Positions 14,002-27,627 of a stretch of DNA of 64,000 nucleotides are shown piece after piece. The notes beneath the pieces are model-generated. The model was not told the origin of the DNA and made no database searches. It saw nothing but the letters and a program-made list of their open reading frames with translations. This DNA comes from Plectrocnemia conspersa (Eukaryota; Arthropoda; Insecta; Trichoptera; Polycentropodidae). The DNA is taken from NCBI GenBank assembly GCA_009617715.1, contig VTFK01000073.1, positions 1,674,001-1,738,000 on the forward strand. The letters are read 5' to 3'. Each line of letters opens with the position of its first letter. Within the stretch, counting starts at the first letter, position 1. Both the position numbers and the translations under genes were made by a program.

Positions 14002-17000
14002 TTTTAACTTTGATGTGTTTTTGAGTCTAAAAAATAAGGGCGACTGTTAAAAATATCTATGCAATCAATGGATATGGATTAAACAATAATACAGAAATAA
14101 TTATCATTGTAATACAAATTCAGAAAAAATAGACAAATATAACCCTATTTGAAGATTTTAAGCGATTTAACTATTTTTCGGAATCTTAGGTTAGGTAAAG
14201 CATACGAAATTTCAGTTATTTACAATATAGCATATCACTTAATTCAATCGCATTGTAATAAATATAAAACACTAAAAGAAAAAGGTACTAGTTTGCATTG
14301 TAACAATGCCATTGGGGTAACAACTTACAAAGCATATTATTCAGGGGGACAGACCCTTAACGACGCACCATTTTTGTTTTGTTGATTGGTGCATATTTCA
14401 GACTGAACATCTAATATATACCTTGCTATGTGATACAGATGTCTTTAATGGGAGTGATTGGCTAATAATGGCCCACTATGAGGCCTGCAATAAAAGCCCG
14501 ACAAACAAAAGTTAAAAAACCCTGGCGGCAGGCCATTAAAAATTTAAGTTTTTAAGTTTGCCTCTGTTGTGGTCGACGACCTAAGATCAACTATCTGGCG
14601 TTACTCACAACTCTTACAATCCCTGGCATATGGCGAAAAGAGTAGAATCACAAAATAACCCAAAAACGTATGACTATTCAAAATGTCTTTAGATAACCCA
14701 AAGCTTTACAAATATTTAAAAAAATATCTTTCTCTAAAAGCAGTCTTTAAGTGATTTTGAGAATTTAAAATTGAGTTACATGTTTTTGAAAAGCGTTCTT
14801 ATCTTATTTGCGAATTGCTGGAAAATATTTATTTCTAAAAACTGTTACTAGATGCAACGGAAAAAAATAGCAAAGTTTAGGAAAAAAAACAAAGATTTTA
14901 AAGATTTTAATTTAAGAATACAATGGAATTATTCATATGATTTTTTCTTTCGATTTATTCGAAGTTTGGTCCATGCAGAAAATTGTTTTTAGAATGGATA
15001 GCTTGATTCATATTTATGTCAAGGGTAGATAATAAGATAGAAATAGGAAATAAGGCAAGATATATGTTTTGTTCTGTATATTCTAAATAATAACTACTCA
15101 CTTTCGTACCACAACTTTTAAAGTTATGTAGAGGGCATCTTCTTGTACATATATACTAATATTTAAATATTTATCGTTTCCTTATAAACGACTAGTGTTT
15201 TCGCTACATATTATGCAAGCCCTAAAATTGATATATTATATTCTCATACTTTTTATTTTGGCGTTTGATATTATCTTAGAATTAATTTACTTTATTATTA
15301 GGGACACTAAAATATCTAATTTGAAAGCATTACTCTTTAATACTTTACTATAATTTTATAAGACATTACCGGTTCTTCCGCTGACCTATTCATCTCACAG
15401 GTATTAAATCCCTGACATTTAAATCGAGTCATGTGTATGCACGTCGTTAAGATACCGTCGAGTCTGAATATGAATTGATGTATCTATCAGATGTTGATCA
15501 TATTAAGATAATATAGATTAAATTCTTTATATAAAGATACAATGTACAGTTTCCAAAATAAAAAATAAAAATAAAACCATCTCATCGCATCGCATCGGAT
15601 GAACCGGACTGAAATCCGCTTTCACCGTCGGTTTTGCACAAATCTTCCAGCGGCTATAATCTCAATAATAACGACGATAATAATAATGGGCACACTCTCC
15701 GTTTCATAACTGCGAGTCGAGAGTGATTTTACTAAACCGGCCGATATATAAATCATGTCGGAATAGCCGGACGCCTCTGAGATGACTTGCAACTATAGAC
15801 ACCAAAGGCCATTCGGTGACCAGAAGTGGATTAGTTGTTTTTTTAACCACTTATGTATTTCTTTTTGCATTCGTAAGCTAGTTAGTTGATTGGCTGGATT
15901 TGCTTTCATCAATTTCTAATCTGAGTGTATCCACTTCAAAGAAGGCGCTCTGTAATATGTTCATATATTATTATTCAGGTATAGTGCGACAAGAAAGTGT
16001 CTGAACAAAGTCACGGTCACTTAACATCTTAAATTTTAGTCAAGAAACACTCATGCGTTTATCAATTAGCATTTCTGAACAAAGCTTTAACGTGTGTCAT
16101 TCAGAAGCAGACATAGGCTCTGTCCTTCTGGAACAAATTTAATAGCTATGTTTGCCTTCAAGCCAATCAATGGTTTTGTGTTTCGTGACTAATGATCGTG
16201 GCTCATCTAACGCGTACTTCACAATATTAGCATAACAATATGTAGTATTATTTTAGTTGAAATATTCGCTTTGTACTAGTAAAATATCATAATTAGTAAA
16301 ACGCTGTTTTAGATGGAGGGTTATTGTATTTAATCTACTACAAATTAGTCATATTAAAGCTTTTACATCTTAGCGCTTTTAAAGATTTTCTTTTTTCATT
16401 CAGTGTAATGCTTGAGTAAACACTTGTTCATAAGTTTTAATGACGGTACTTAGAAGTCCCACTTTTCTTCAAGCTTTTTTATTTAGATGACCTTATGAGT
16501 GACATTTGGGGGAAGCAACGTCTGGGGAATATAAATGGTGTTTGAAAACATATTTTACTAATGTTAAAATATATGCAATTTTCTGTTTGATATTTAAATT
16601 ATATCATTTTAACTAATATAAAGCTTGTTAGTGTGTCATTTGTTTAATTAAACATTACACATGTACCTATTTTTGATACAGTGTCTAAACATACGTCTTT
16701 ATAAAAAATAATGGATACCTATTGTTCTCTTATGATTTCATTGTATTACTCAAAGCGCAAAATACAATAACACGTTAAATTTCTATCGTTGTTAATCTCT
16801 GTAATGTCTCGATTTATGATATCTAATTGTTCTTAAGTTTAAAAAAAATGCAATACTGTATGTTATTTTCTTTTCTTCTAAAACACAATAGATTTTATCC
16901 ACATCTTTTCAATTGCTAATGAAAAGAATACCTGAATGCGTGAAAACATTTATAAAAAATATGTTTAAATTCATATTTGTACTCAACGATGCAGTTTAGT

Positions 17001-20000
17001 TTGAAACCAAGTTTATTCTTAATCAGGGTACTGTCTATACACGTAGCTATTAAGTTTTCAAGTAAATAAAGTTGTTCAATCTAAATAAATATTTGTTTCT
17101 ATTGCTGATATTAAATCAAGAATAATTAATAATTATATACTGTGCAAAATTATTTGATGTATCAATACATTACCAATAAAATCGCTTACCAAACCACCAC
17201 TTATTAAAACAAATATTTGTACAAATACACGAAAACTGTCTTCGTGGATGACCGAAGTCAAAACAGAAAAGTACTTATGGTAGCAATTTCTGAATCAGTA
17301 ATTGAATCGTCGGTCGGGATTACGTCTGGCTTGTCGGCGACGAGATTTCATCCAGCATCCGCTGCTGCGATATCAATGGGATGATTGGACTGAATGTGGA
17401 ATGGGATCCGATGAATCCAGCTGCTTTATTTTCACCGTGTCTGCATATGGACGCAGTGCTTTATTATGCATATCAAAGACAGCATGATTGAAATGAATAA
17501 CACGTGGCCTAGTATTGGATTTAATTATGATTTTATTACAATAAATTATACAATAAACAATATACCCTTTCATCTTAATTTGATAATATCATAATTTAGG
17601 GGCTCACATTTTTTGGAAAAGGTTATATTATATTATTTATATTGTACAATGACTGTATGCTAGATTTTTTAATAGACCGCACAGACCTTCGGTCACTGCC
17701 AGTGAGCTATAATTACTTGCACTTGCATATAATCTAAATTAACTTATTGAGCACACATTACAAAAATACCTTAAATCAACAGATATCCGGATATAATCAT
17801 GGAAATGCCATTAATGTACGAAATATTAGAACATAAAGATAAGTGCTAAGAAGAGAACAAATCGCTTCTAGCAATAGAAGCATTTCTTGAAAAAAAATGT
17901 GTTTAATATCTATAGTTATTTAGAGAAGTTTTAAATTAAAATCAGGTATTAAAAACTATTTTTTACTTCAATATCCTGTGGAAAAATAAACATAGCTTCG
18001 ATCTAATGTTTACGTATATAAATCGGGCTTTTTTTGTATTTATTTATGTATATTTAAGTTGAGTGTATACGAAATAAATTTACTTAATCGATTAATTTTC
18101 ATCCTGATATATTTAGCATAGATCAATAAATCAAATATTAAATCATTACCTGAATAAAATATATGAGTTTATTATTAGCTTATTAAAAAAATTACATTTC
18201 TCAATTGATTAACACAAGTAAATAACTTATTTAATTATGGTAGACTTTTAATTTTGATTTTATCTGAAATGATCGATATATGTTTTTAATTACGAAATCA
18301 AGAAACAAACAGATCCATGTAAAATGTTATGAAGTTAGTCGCGAATAAAATAATAAATTTAAAAATATGTTTTGCTCATTCGTAGATTGTATATAATAAC
18401 AAACTGTTAATAAATTATATGAATACATTAAAGTCATACATTATAATTGATTAAGCGTGTTTTAAAGCCTGTTTTTTTAGTATAAAATATAACGATATTC
18501 TCTAGCAGTTTAGCAGTTAACATTTATGGTTATATTTATTAACACTTTTATTTAATATTTTTTTTAATATTGTAATAAATAGTGAAAACTTTCGGATCAC
18601 TTCTTTGTTTTGTTCTCTTCGATGATTTTTTTACATAATATATTTTTAAATGCGTTTTATAAATCTTGAGATTTTTTTTATAAAAAGCTTCATTGTATAT
18701 ACTAAAAATATATCACATGTTATTCAATATGAAAATTTGCCTAAAAAAAAACATTATTGTTTTCTTCTATAAAAAGTAAATCACATTCTATAAATATTTC
18801 TATCGAAGGTATTTCGTTATTAAGACAAAGTTAAGACCCACGGAAAATTCAATATAGAACATTTATGACTCAGCTTATAACAATCTGAAAGTTGGCAGTA
18901 ACTTTAGAAGGTTACGTTCTGTTCATTTTTTTAATGATTTCCTATTTTTAAAAACAATTTTTTATCATGTGAAACTATACGCTATGAATTGAAAATTATG
19001 CAAAGCAAATCGGTTAAAGTAGTGAAACCATAGAATAAAATTTAAACTGAAAATCGATAATAATCACAGTGATTACATTTACAATATATCTTATTTAATT
19101 GCCTTCCGATTCATCGATAATTAAATTAATAAAAAAATGAAAACGCATCGGGCTTAATGTTTAGATTTTACTTTCCACGACACACTTATGTTCATTGATA
19201 AGCAATTCCAAATTGTTAATTTACACAAGCAACAGAGCGTCAAATGACAACGTAAAGTTGTGGTATAAAAACATCTTGGATGAAAATAATAGACAGAAAA
19301 AAAACATATAAACAACTAATTTGGCATGTCTAGTAATGGTTCGCGAGTTGAACCGTTATCTCTTTTGTGTCCAAATGTGACGTTGACTGACCGAGCAAGA
19401 ACAGTTTCAAAACCGTTATAATGTTCGACAAAATATAAATGGCATACGTAGTAAAACCTCAATTCAATCAAATGAGTAGGTTAAAAATATGAATTTTAAT
19501 AATAATAGTAAATGAACGTTTGAAATTGCTTAATATATTTTCTTACAATTATATTTGCCCCTTGAATACTATTGTATTTATTGATATTATTTTTAATACT
19601 CAATATTCATAGATGCTGTGACGTAATGACACACTCTAAGATTCCATCTTTGGGTCAAGGTTGACCACAAAGTCGAAACGCGGCTCTAATAATGAACAAT
19701 TTTCACTTTCCATTAGTTTTAATCTCATTACTCACAACTATGATTACATGTCACAGAAATTAAATTGTCAATTATTATTATATTATATAAATAAGCTTAT
19801 GGAATTACTATGTTATTTTTTACCATGTGTATTTATTATTAATTGAAAAACATTTTTAATTATTTATTTTATGAGTATCAGTAGAATCAATAGAAACTCT
19901 CTACAATTTATTTTTAAATCGCGTAGGGTGAAAATTATCTTAGAAGTTTCTCTCTCACATTTATTAAATTTTTATGTGTTTTAATGTGAACTACAAAAAT

Positions 20001-20084
20001 ATTTTAATAAATGGTAAAACGGTGTGATATTTAATTTCATTCTGACCCTAAGCACAATAAAGAATCTTTAAAATCGGTATGTAT
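14002..20084. other. AT-rich region without a supported gene
   Basis: Islands of balanced composition at about 14290-14640, 15580-15830 and 17220-17500 may be old repeats or regulatory sequence; the first reads like transposon flank (gtaacaatgccattggggta) but has no domain. Otherwise nothing recognised. Confidence 0.65.
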
Positions 20085-21490
20085 ATATAGTATATATACA
20101 ATATATAATGGGACACCCCATAAAATGGTGTGTAACTCTTTACAAGTGCATAATCTGACCGAAATATTTTAGCACGTAGTTTTAACCATAATTCTGAGAG
20201 CTATACAAAATATATTTGTCGTTTTTAATTGCTCACTTGAGTTTAAAAAAATATTACAAGTCAAGTTGTTCAGTGTCGCTTAAGTGACAGTTCAGTTGCG
20301 TGATTTCGGCCTTTATTTGTCGTTCTATTTTTTTTATTTATCAATTAATTTTGTATATTATAAAAATATTTTAAAAATACCAAAAAACTGAAGTTATAAT
20401 AGCGAATTTAATTTTATTGCATTCGTATAATGCATATTATTGACTGAATATATCGGAAATTAGTAAACACATTAATTGTTTACGACACGCTGTCCAAAAT
20501 GCTTTAAAACGGTTCAACGAATGTGTTTCTTACAAATCAAAGCCAAGAAATGAAAGAAAACGAAAGACATCTGCCTAGGAAGATCGAATGTTGCTTTGCA
20601 AGTCCCTTAAAAGCTGGCTGCTGAAGACCATAAAGCCATCCATTTTTTCGCAGACGGTGATAAGAAGGTTCAACAATGTGGAACTCAAAGGTTGTAAAGC
20701 TCGACACAAACCGTGACTTTCAAAAATAAATAAAGCTCGAAGGTTAAAGTAGGCCCGAAAACACTGAGATCAGACATCTGAAGATTAGACGAAGGTCCGA
20801 TGAATCCAACTTTAATATAATTTAAAAAAAACATTAAAAACTATTATATAACAATTATTTTTTAAAATAATCATACTTTACTTTACTAGTTTTTGCGACC
20901 CCTAGTGTAGTAAAAGAATAATTGATTGCGTAGTATCAAAAGTCAAATATAATGGCGAAAGCGTTATGGTCTGGGGTTGCATGGCAGCAGCAGAGGTAAG
21001 AAACATATACACTTGCGAGGGTAGTATGAATAGTGACATCACTTTAATGGATTACTACTGGAAAATATTTTCAAGCACAGAAAACGTTATCATCCGATTC
21101 CAGCAAGAAAATGCTACATACCATACTTCGCTAAAAAGCAAGGGTGATGGATGGCCTACATTTGTACCAGATCTAAATTATATATAGAATTTATGGTCAA
21201 AATTGAAAGAAAAGGATGCCCAACACAATTGCAAATCCAAAATTAAGCTGCGAGAAAAATTTCAGATGAAATAGAGAAAATTGTCTCCGTCCACCTGCAG
21301 GTTATTAGTTGACAGTATGCCAAAAAGGGTTGCAGCTGTAATTATAGCTAAGGGTGGGCCTACTAAATATTAATAATAAACTTAAAATAAACACTTTAAA
21401 CAACCTTAGTCGGTTTTTATTTATATTTTCACGATTTTTTAAGATATATTACATTTATTGAGGTGCCCCATTATTATGGCCAAGTCTGTA
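20085..21490 (+). mobile_element. Degenerate Tc1-like transposon
   Basis: The right end, read inward, is gacttggccataataatggg followed by gcacct, typical of Tc1-like terminal repeats; the left end near 20106 (taatgggacacccc) is a decayed inverted match. Between them lies a broken transposase. Length of about 1.4 kb fits a near full-length copy that has lost activity. Confidence 0.75.
20966..21260 (+). pseudogene. Tc1 transposase remnant (DDE domain)
   Basis: Reads VMVWGCMAAAEVRNIYTCEG, IIRFQQENATYHTS and, after drift, GWPTFVPDLNYI then NLWSKLKEK across an in-frame stop. These match the Tc1 landmarks VMVWG, FQQDN..HT and WPSQSPDLNPIENLW. The second catalytic Asp of FQQDN is Glu here. The helix-turn-helix half upstream is only faintly readable. 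Confidence 0.8.
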
Positions 21491-23879
21491 TATATGTGTA
21501 TATAAATGTAAATGTATTTTTAGAAGAATTATTAAGGTAAACCCTCGCGCCGAATCGAAAAAATAATACGCCTGTAGATATTTATCGTCACCATTTTAAG
21601 GGATCAATCCTAAAAGTAATAAAATGTGCAAAAGCCCTGCATGTGTTTAAATTACTAAAAGTTTAAATGTAGAATTATACATATGTATTTATTGGGTTAA
21701 ATAAAAAAACTCGAATAATTTGTTTATCTGGCTTTTAATTCACACTATTTAGTAAATAATCTTTCGTAAACAATCAAAAGTCCAAAATATACAGCACGAA
21801 TCAATACTAAAGATAAGAAATTTAATATTTTTAACAAATCGTTGGTATTACATGAATCTCGTGAATTTAATTTAATATTCATGTAAGTCTCAAAGTTTAT
21901 ATTCTACTTTCAAGTATAAGTTTAATAATTAGTCTTCCGGTTAGAGCATTAGGAAATGTGCGGTTCCATAACTCACAAGTTAATTTGTTACAGAAACAAA
22001 CTCACACACGGCTTTGAATCAAGTAAGCTTATTTATAAAGCTCTTAATCTGCGGTATTTAACTAAATATTTATTATTTTGCAATATTTATTGAATTTTAG
22101 AATATCGTAAAATCTAAAATTACACTCCTTTCTTAAAGAATTTTATTTTATAAAAGTAATAATAAATATAAAGTTTTTTTAAATGATATTAGAATTACCC
22201 ATTTTATTATATAGTGCTATTTTTTAATTATTTAATTAAACCTATTTAATTATTAGTCAATCTTCAAGTAATTACGCCGTATTTAAAAAAGGGTTACCAA
22301 TCATTAGTCCTCCTAATCATTTTAATATTATATTATTTCTCATCATCAAACGATAACGTCGATTTATCGATCGCTAGATTGCAAAAGCGTGACAAGTTAT
22401 TATGGTAAATAAATTGGTAGATTAGGACGTTTATTTATGGTAACCATGAATTTCATCTTTAATGAACCTGTCTTTTGATGTTTTTTTTAAACGATTCATT
22501 AAAATTTATGCCATGAATTTCATTTATGAACAATATAAATCGTATTATTTAGCTGTGTATGACTTTATATATTGTTAGGTATTAATTCTGATATTATCAT
22601 TAAAATCGATAAAAGGTGATATAAAACGAGAATATAAATTATTAAAACCGAAAAAGCTTCTTAGAATAAGCTCTTAATTTGCAATTGAAAACGATCCATT
22701 TCCGACAGTTATGTAAAGTTACAGACTTGAAAATGAGCTTTTATTATATCTATGTTTTCTAAGAACCTTTCTTCATGTAGCAAAAAATTAAAATCTCTAA
22801 CTAAACCTGAATTATGTTTTAAAAAAATATCATAACATTTTTCTTCATTTTTAAATGTAATACAATTCACTGTCATAACCACATAAGACATAACCTAAAT
22901 TGTAAAAAGCCTCACAGCCCACAAGCAGGATTAAAATATATTTCCATCATTTTTTCTCACCATTAGGAAAATTCTCTTCCATGTTTCCTTATAAACAATG
23001 TATAATAAAAATGCGAAATGAGATCTTTCCTCTCGTCAGCCGTCAAAATAAATTCGCTTTTGACATTCGAGCTTTACGGATCTTATTTTTATTTTTATCC
23101 CGTGTACTCGCAGAGCCTGTTTACGGATATATATTTTTGGGTATAAACACAAACGAGAGCAGTGGTTCCATGTGATCGATTGGCATATGCCGGTATAACG
23201 AGTTGTCCGAATAACCCAGTCGCTTTCATCTACTATTATATGTATACACACGCTCCACATAGGGAAAATATGAAAGTGGTCTTGAGAGGGACATTACGCG
23301 ACCTTGAAACTTCGGGTCACGACTTGCAGTTCGAACGAAAATTGCATTACTCTTGATTCAGAGTTGCTTTCTGTCTGACCTTGAGACATGGTCATTGTTT
23401 TTCTTATGATTCTGTTAGCCATAGGCTTAAAGATGGTGATTTACTAAGCCATTAATTGGAAATGGATTACTACATTGTGTTTTCCATTTGCATTATATAA
23501 GGAAAGTTAACTTAGTATTTCATCGGAATACATTAAATTATGTTATACTATCTTGCAACTTAACTTGACTTGTGCAAGTACAAAATATTAAAAAGTATAT
23601 CAAATATATCACTGAAGACTTTGAAAATTAAAATATGCTACCCTGGACTACTCTACAAAATTAAGAGACTGCTTTCACACGGTATCTTAATAATTCAATC
23701 CTACCTGAAAAATAAACACTTACAAATTTAGATCGGAGAAGTAAACACAAAATTATACCAAATATCATGGGAGGTCTTGGAGATCTCTTGAGGTTTTATA
23801 TACCAATGTTATATTTTTAATAGTTCTTCACTCACAATAGATCTTCCTCAAACGAACTTACGAATAATTTTTACATTAT
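21491..23879. other. AT-rich region without a supported gene
   Basis: An island of balanced composition at about 22970-23400 has short frames on both strands. At its edge (23388) a short frame MVIVFLMILLAIGLK is hydrophobic but ends after 19 codons. No gene called. Confidence 0.6.
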
Positions 23880-24400
23880 CCGATGCCAGTACAATAACGG
23901 CGTCTGATAAATAGCATCAAAAAGACTGCAAGATCATATTTCAAAAGTCGAAGCATGACTTTGACGAATCACAGATAATAAGAGTAAATCAATCCATGTT
24001 ATATTTACGTTGAATAAAAATACTTGTTCTCCAGTATCTCTTAACGGGAAATATATACCACAAGGTAATTCCGCCAAATATATTGTAATTCATCTCGACA
24101 GAAGACTGACATTTATTTACAATAAACAAAACATCTGGGACTTCAACTTTGAAGACAGTGCTGGCCCACAGGACCAAATTCAGTTCGTGATCTTATCGAG
24201 CTCAAATTTAGAGTGTGACCTCCATATCTAATATATTCTTGAGAAATTCCAGAATGAATTCCTCAGGTTGATGACCGGAGCTCCTTACTTTACGCCTAAC
24301 AATTATATATGTGTCAGTGTAAAAGAAACAGTTAAAATGATAAGTGATCTTTAGGGTTTAAGAACCTTAGGGGTGATTGATATTGTGGCCAATGAGACTC
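23880..24400 (+). pseudogene. Second LINE family: ORF2 C-terminal fragment
   Basis: With frame changes it reads NKNTCSPVSLNGKYIPQGNS and AKYIVIHLDRRLTFIYNK, then EKFQNEFLRLMTGAPYFTPN and VKETVKMI. This is the region downstream of YADD in Jockey-like elements (typically LNG..IP....YLGIHLDRRLTW and FQ.K.LR.ITNAPWY.PN). It differs from the 5390-6975 family. Confidence 0.7.
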
Positions 24401-24436
24401 AACGTGAAATCTAGTAGTTTTTTATTACAATATTTA

Positions 24437-24615
24437 AATATGTGCGAGACATTTTCTCGAAGCGGTGGTGAAGCTGGCGCAGGGATGATGTCAGTGGACG
24501 ATCCTCAGAGTTCTGTATCTGTCTGCAGCGAGTGTCAGGAGGCAGTTCCTCTTGCTGCGATGATCGTTCGGTCGGCTCTTTGCGTCTATCGGTGGAGGAG
24601 TGTCTGCCAGACGGG
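24437..24615 (+). repeat. Dispersed repeat, copy A
   Basis: Shares with 46551-46770 the words cgaga..ttttctcg, ctggcgcagggatg.tgt and gagtgtctgcc in the same order. It follows the LINE fragment at 23880-24400 and might be that element's 3' region; the family is unknown. Confidence 0.6.
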
Positions 24616-24619
24616 GTGA

Positions 24620-27180
24620 ATCTGATATTTGCTAGTATTAATTGAAATTGTGCTATAAATAATACACCGTTATTAAACATATATTTTTAATTACCAGAGC
24701 TTAAAAATATTGTATACGCTGAAACATTTTGTCAATAAAATTTAATCCGAATCGAAATGTAATTACCTTCATCAATTCGGATAGAAATTATAAACTGCGA
24801 GGTTCGTGTATGATATACAGATCATTAAAATAAATTCTCTTTCTTGATTTCTCGATTGAAAATTCCAATTAAATTTGTTCTTAATCGTTATAATTTCAAA
24901 ATAAAGTTATTATTTTTTAACTGCTTTTATTATCTGTTTTTCTATTTTGTAAAATTTTATAGAAAGACGTTTCAATAAATTTGATCCAAAGTAGACTTGG
25001 TAGCAATGATAACAAATATGAGTTTAATTAAACCTTGAAATTTTCCTAGTTGTATATATAATATATAATATATACGAATGTATAATTTCTCTTATTTATT
25101 GAAATATATATACAAGAATTTGACATTAAAATTTATTTTATAATAAAAATGTGATGATATTTAACAGAAACTCGAGACATAATTAATTTAATTTTGCTAA
25201 GGTACGTAAAATCTGATTAGGAGGAGGATATTTAAGAGCTGTTAAGTAAAGCTTTAATTGATTTTTTTAGGAAAAGTAAATGAATCGAAGGTAATGATAA
25301 AATATTATATATCAACTAATTAAAAAATATATTAAAGCATTAAGTAGCAGAGATAACAAAATGATGTCAACTGAGTGTCTATTAACTAATATAAATTGCT
25401 AAAAGTGCTTAAAATTAAAATGAAAGTCTAGATTACATCACAGATTTATTTTCATTGGGCAACAAAACTAATGATGAACTTTTCTCATCAAATTAAAAAA
25501 AATTGGTCATTTAGTACTGACGAAAATCTTAATGAAGAAATGTAAACGATTGCTAAGCTGTTACAGAATAAATTTTGAAACAAATTGTATACCGAAAATA
25601 TGATATATTAATTAAAAAATATATTTGTGAGTAACATTTGTAATATAAAACTTACACTGCCATCAAAAATTGCACTACTGATTCAAAAACGACTAGCATT
25701 ACTTTATTCAAGTGACAAGATATTGGATGTTATCCAAGTTGTACTAAACTTATTTTTGTCTAGTAGCTACGACACTTGCAAACTAATTTTAAGCAGTTGC
25801 AACAAAAAGTGGAAATATTTATTAAATAATTGAGAAATTAAAACAAATTGCTTTATGGCACAAATTGTATTATGACCACAGATTGGGCTGTAAAACTTTC
25901 GATGATTAATTAGGGTAGTGAATCAAAACGTTTCCTAATGATAATAATGGTATTTTATAGAGGTGATGATTATGGCGGAGAAAGCATATTAGCGGAATTT
26001 ATGCTGATAAAACCATATATGTAGAAAGCTTTATTCCATTTTAAAACTTTTTCTTTGTTAGTAATGAATTGATCGATGAGATTTTCTAGTTTTTCTTTAT
26101 TCAAAAATTTATGTGGGATTTCAATATCCCTATTAATAAAAATGTCTGGCGAACTTGGAGATCAAATATTCCGATTTTTTTATCTTTACAAACTTTTAGC
26201 ATAACTCGAGTTGATAGATCTTCTGTATTCAAGTGGATTAAAGTTATATTTTAAATTTTCATACATTAATAAAAAGTAATTATTTGTCTAACAATTATAT
26301 TGATATTATTATATTTGTAGATAAATCACTTCAGTTCTTTGAAATATCAGTAAAATACTTTTGACTGATTTGTAAAATTAACTTTAAATTAAAAATATAA
26401 TTTGAAAGCTTTACATATTTAAACATATTTAAACATCATATACTAAACATTGTAAAAAAATATGGATATATTTGCTATGCTTTGTATCTTTGTATCTATT
26501 ATATACGTACGCATCTCAAGTAATTGTAGGAATTCATACTAATAAAAAATAATCACTAATGAATGTTTTAATACATAATTGTTTTTCTAATTTAAAAATT
26601 CGTATAATATATCTAGGGCTTTGAATTGCTAAAAAGTATCATTTTTAAATATATATATATATATATATCATCAAAGCTTGAGTATAAGTTTAACTTCTTT
26701 AATTTATAGAGTTTTAAAGATGATATGTATCATGTAATTATATGATGACAGTAGTAATACTTATAATTTTATAGCTTTACCAGTGCCATACCTTTTTATA
26801 TAAGTAGATAATTGTTTATTTACATTAAAAAAATATTCAGCGTCTGCATAAAATCGTATAGTACATCTAAAAATAGCATGCAGAATCACGTAGTATTCAA
26901 AAGCAGCTTACTTTATATTGTTATTAAACCATGATATATATTGTAACAAAGGTATGCCTCTTCATTTTAGTATTTGGAATAACGAAACAGTTGACACGTT
27001 TCAAGATTGGTATGTAAATTGTAGAGAATGTCAGGAGATTGTTACGTTGTATTATCGTATTATTTGTATCACTCGAGCAAAATTTGATTGCCTTATGTAT
27101 GAATTACGTAACCAAACCTTAAATGCATGTATAATGTCTGAAAATCAATAGTGGTAAATAAACTCTTGTTCCAGTTTGTT
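24620..27180. other. AT-rich region, with one orphan - strand frame
   Basis: An AT dinucleotide run lies at about 26649-26669. On the - strand from about 26170 to 25970 a 60-codon frame reads SPDIFINRDIEIPHKFLNKE and NLIDQFITNKEKVLKWNKAF; it has no start I can place and no recognised family, and may be a transposon relic. Confidence 0.5.
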
Positions 27181-27432
27181 CCTGCGATAATTGCCTCCAT
27201 TGTCGTAGTTGTTTTCTTTTCTCTAATTAACTACGTTTTTCATGGTTTCGTTCAGAATTAATTAGTGCAGAAGCTGCAAAACGTCGCAAACCGAACGAAC
27301 CGTGAAAAGACAATACGAAAACCCATCGGTGTGAAGTTGAAGTAAATCAAGTTAACCGCGTTGACTAACTACAAGCGGAAAATTGCATAATTCCTTCTCA
27401 CAACGTAAAACATTCAGCGTTATCGATCAAAC

Positions 27433-27486
27433 ATGGCACTCCCAACGTTTGCTTATATGTTAATCATATGTTTGCTCAATTTTGTG
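27433..27486 (+). CDS. Speculative first coding exon of Pgant2
   Basis: An ATG in good context (gatcaaacATGG) at the end of a balanced-composition island opens MALPTFAYMLIICLLNFV, a hydrophobic stretch that could be a signal anchor. A GTATTC donor after Val 18 would join in phase 0 to the exon at 31835, as that exon requires. Against it: no basic residues before the hydrophobic run, a weak donor, and no remembered homologue. The frame itself runs on to a stop at 27627. Confidence 0.15.
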
Positions 27487-27627
27487 GTATTCTATAGTAC
27501 CAAATATATCAATTATACCAGCCAACAATTAAAAATTTGTGAAAATATTTTTCCTATCGCAATACTCACAATTACTTTGAGAACTGATTGTCAGATTTTT
27601 TCAGCGGCTTTCTCCATTATATTATGA

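Noticed and set aside
17302..17487. 61-codon frame in a balanced-composition island
   Set aside because: Overlaps an antisense frame of similar length and has no splice context or recognisable domain.
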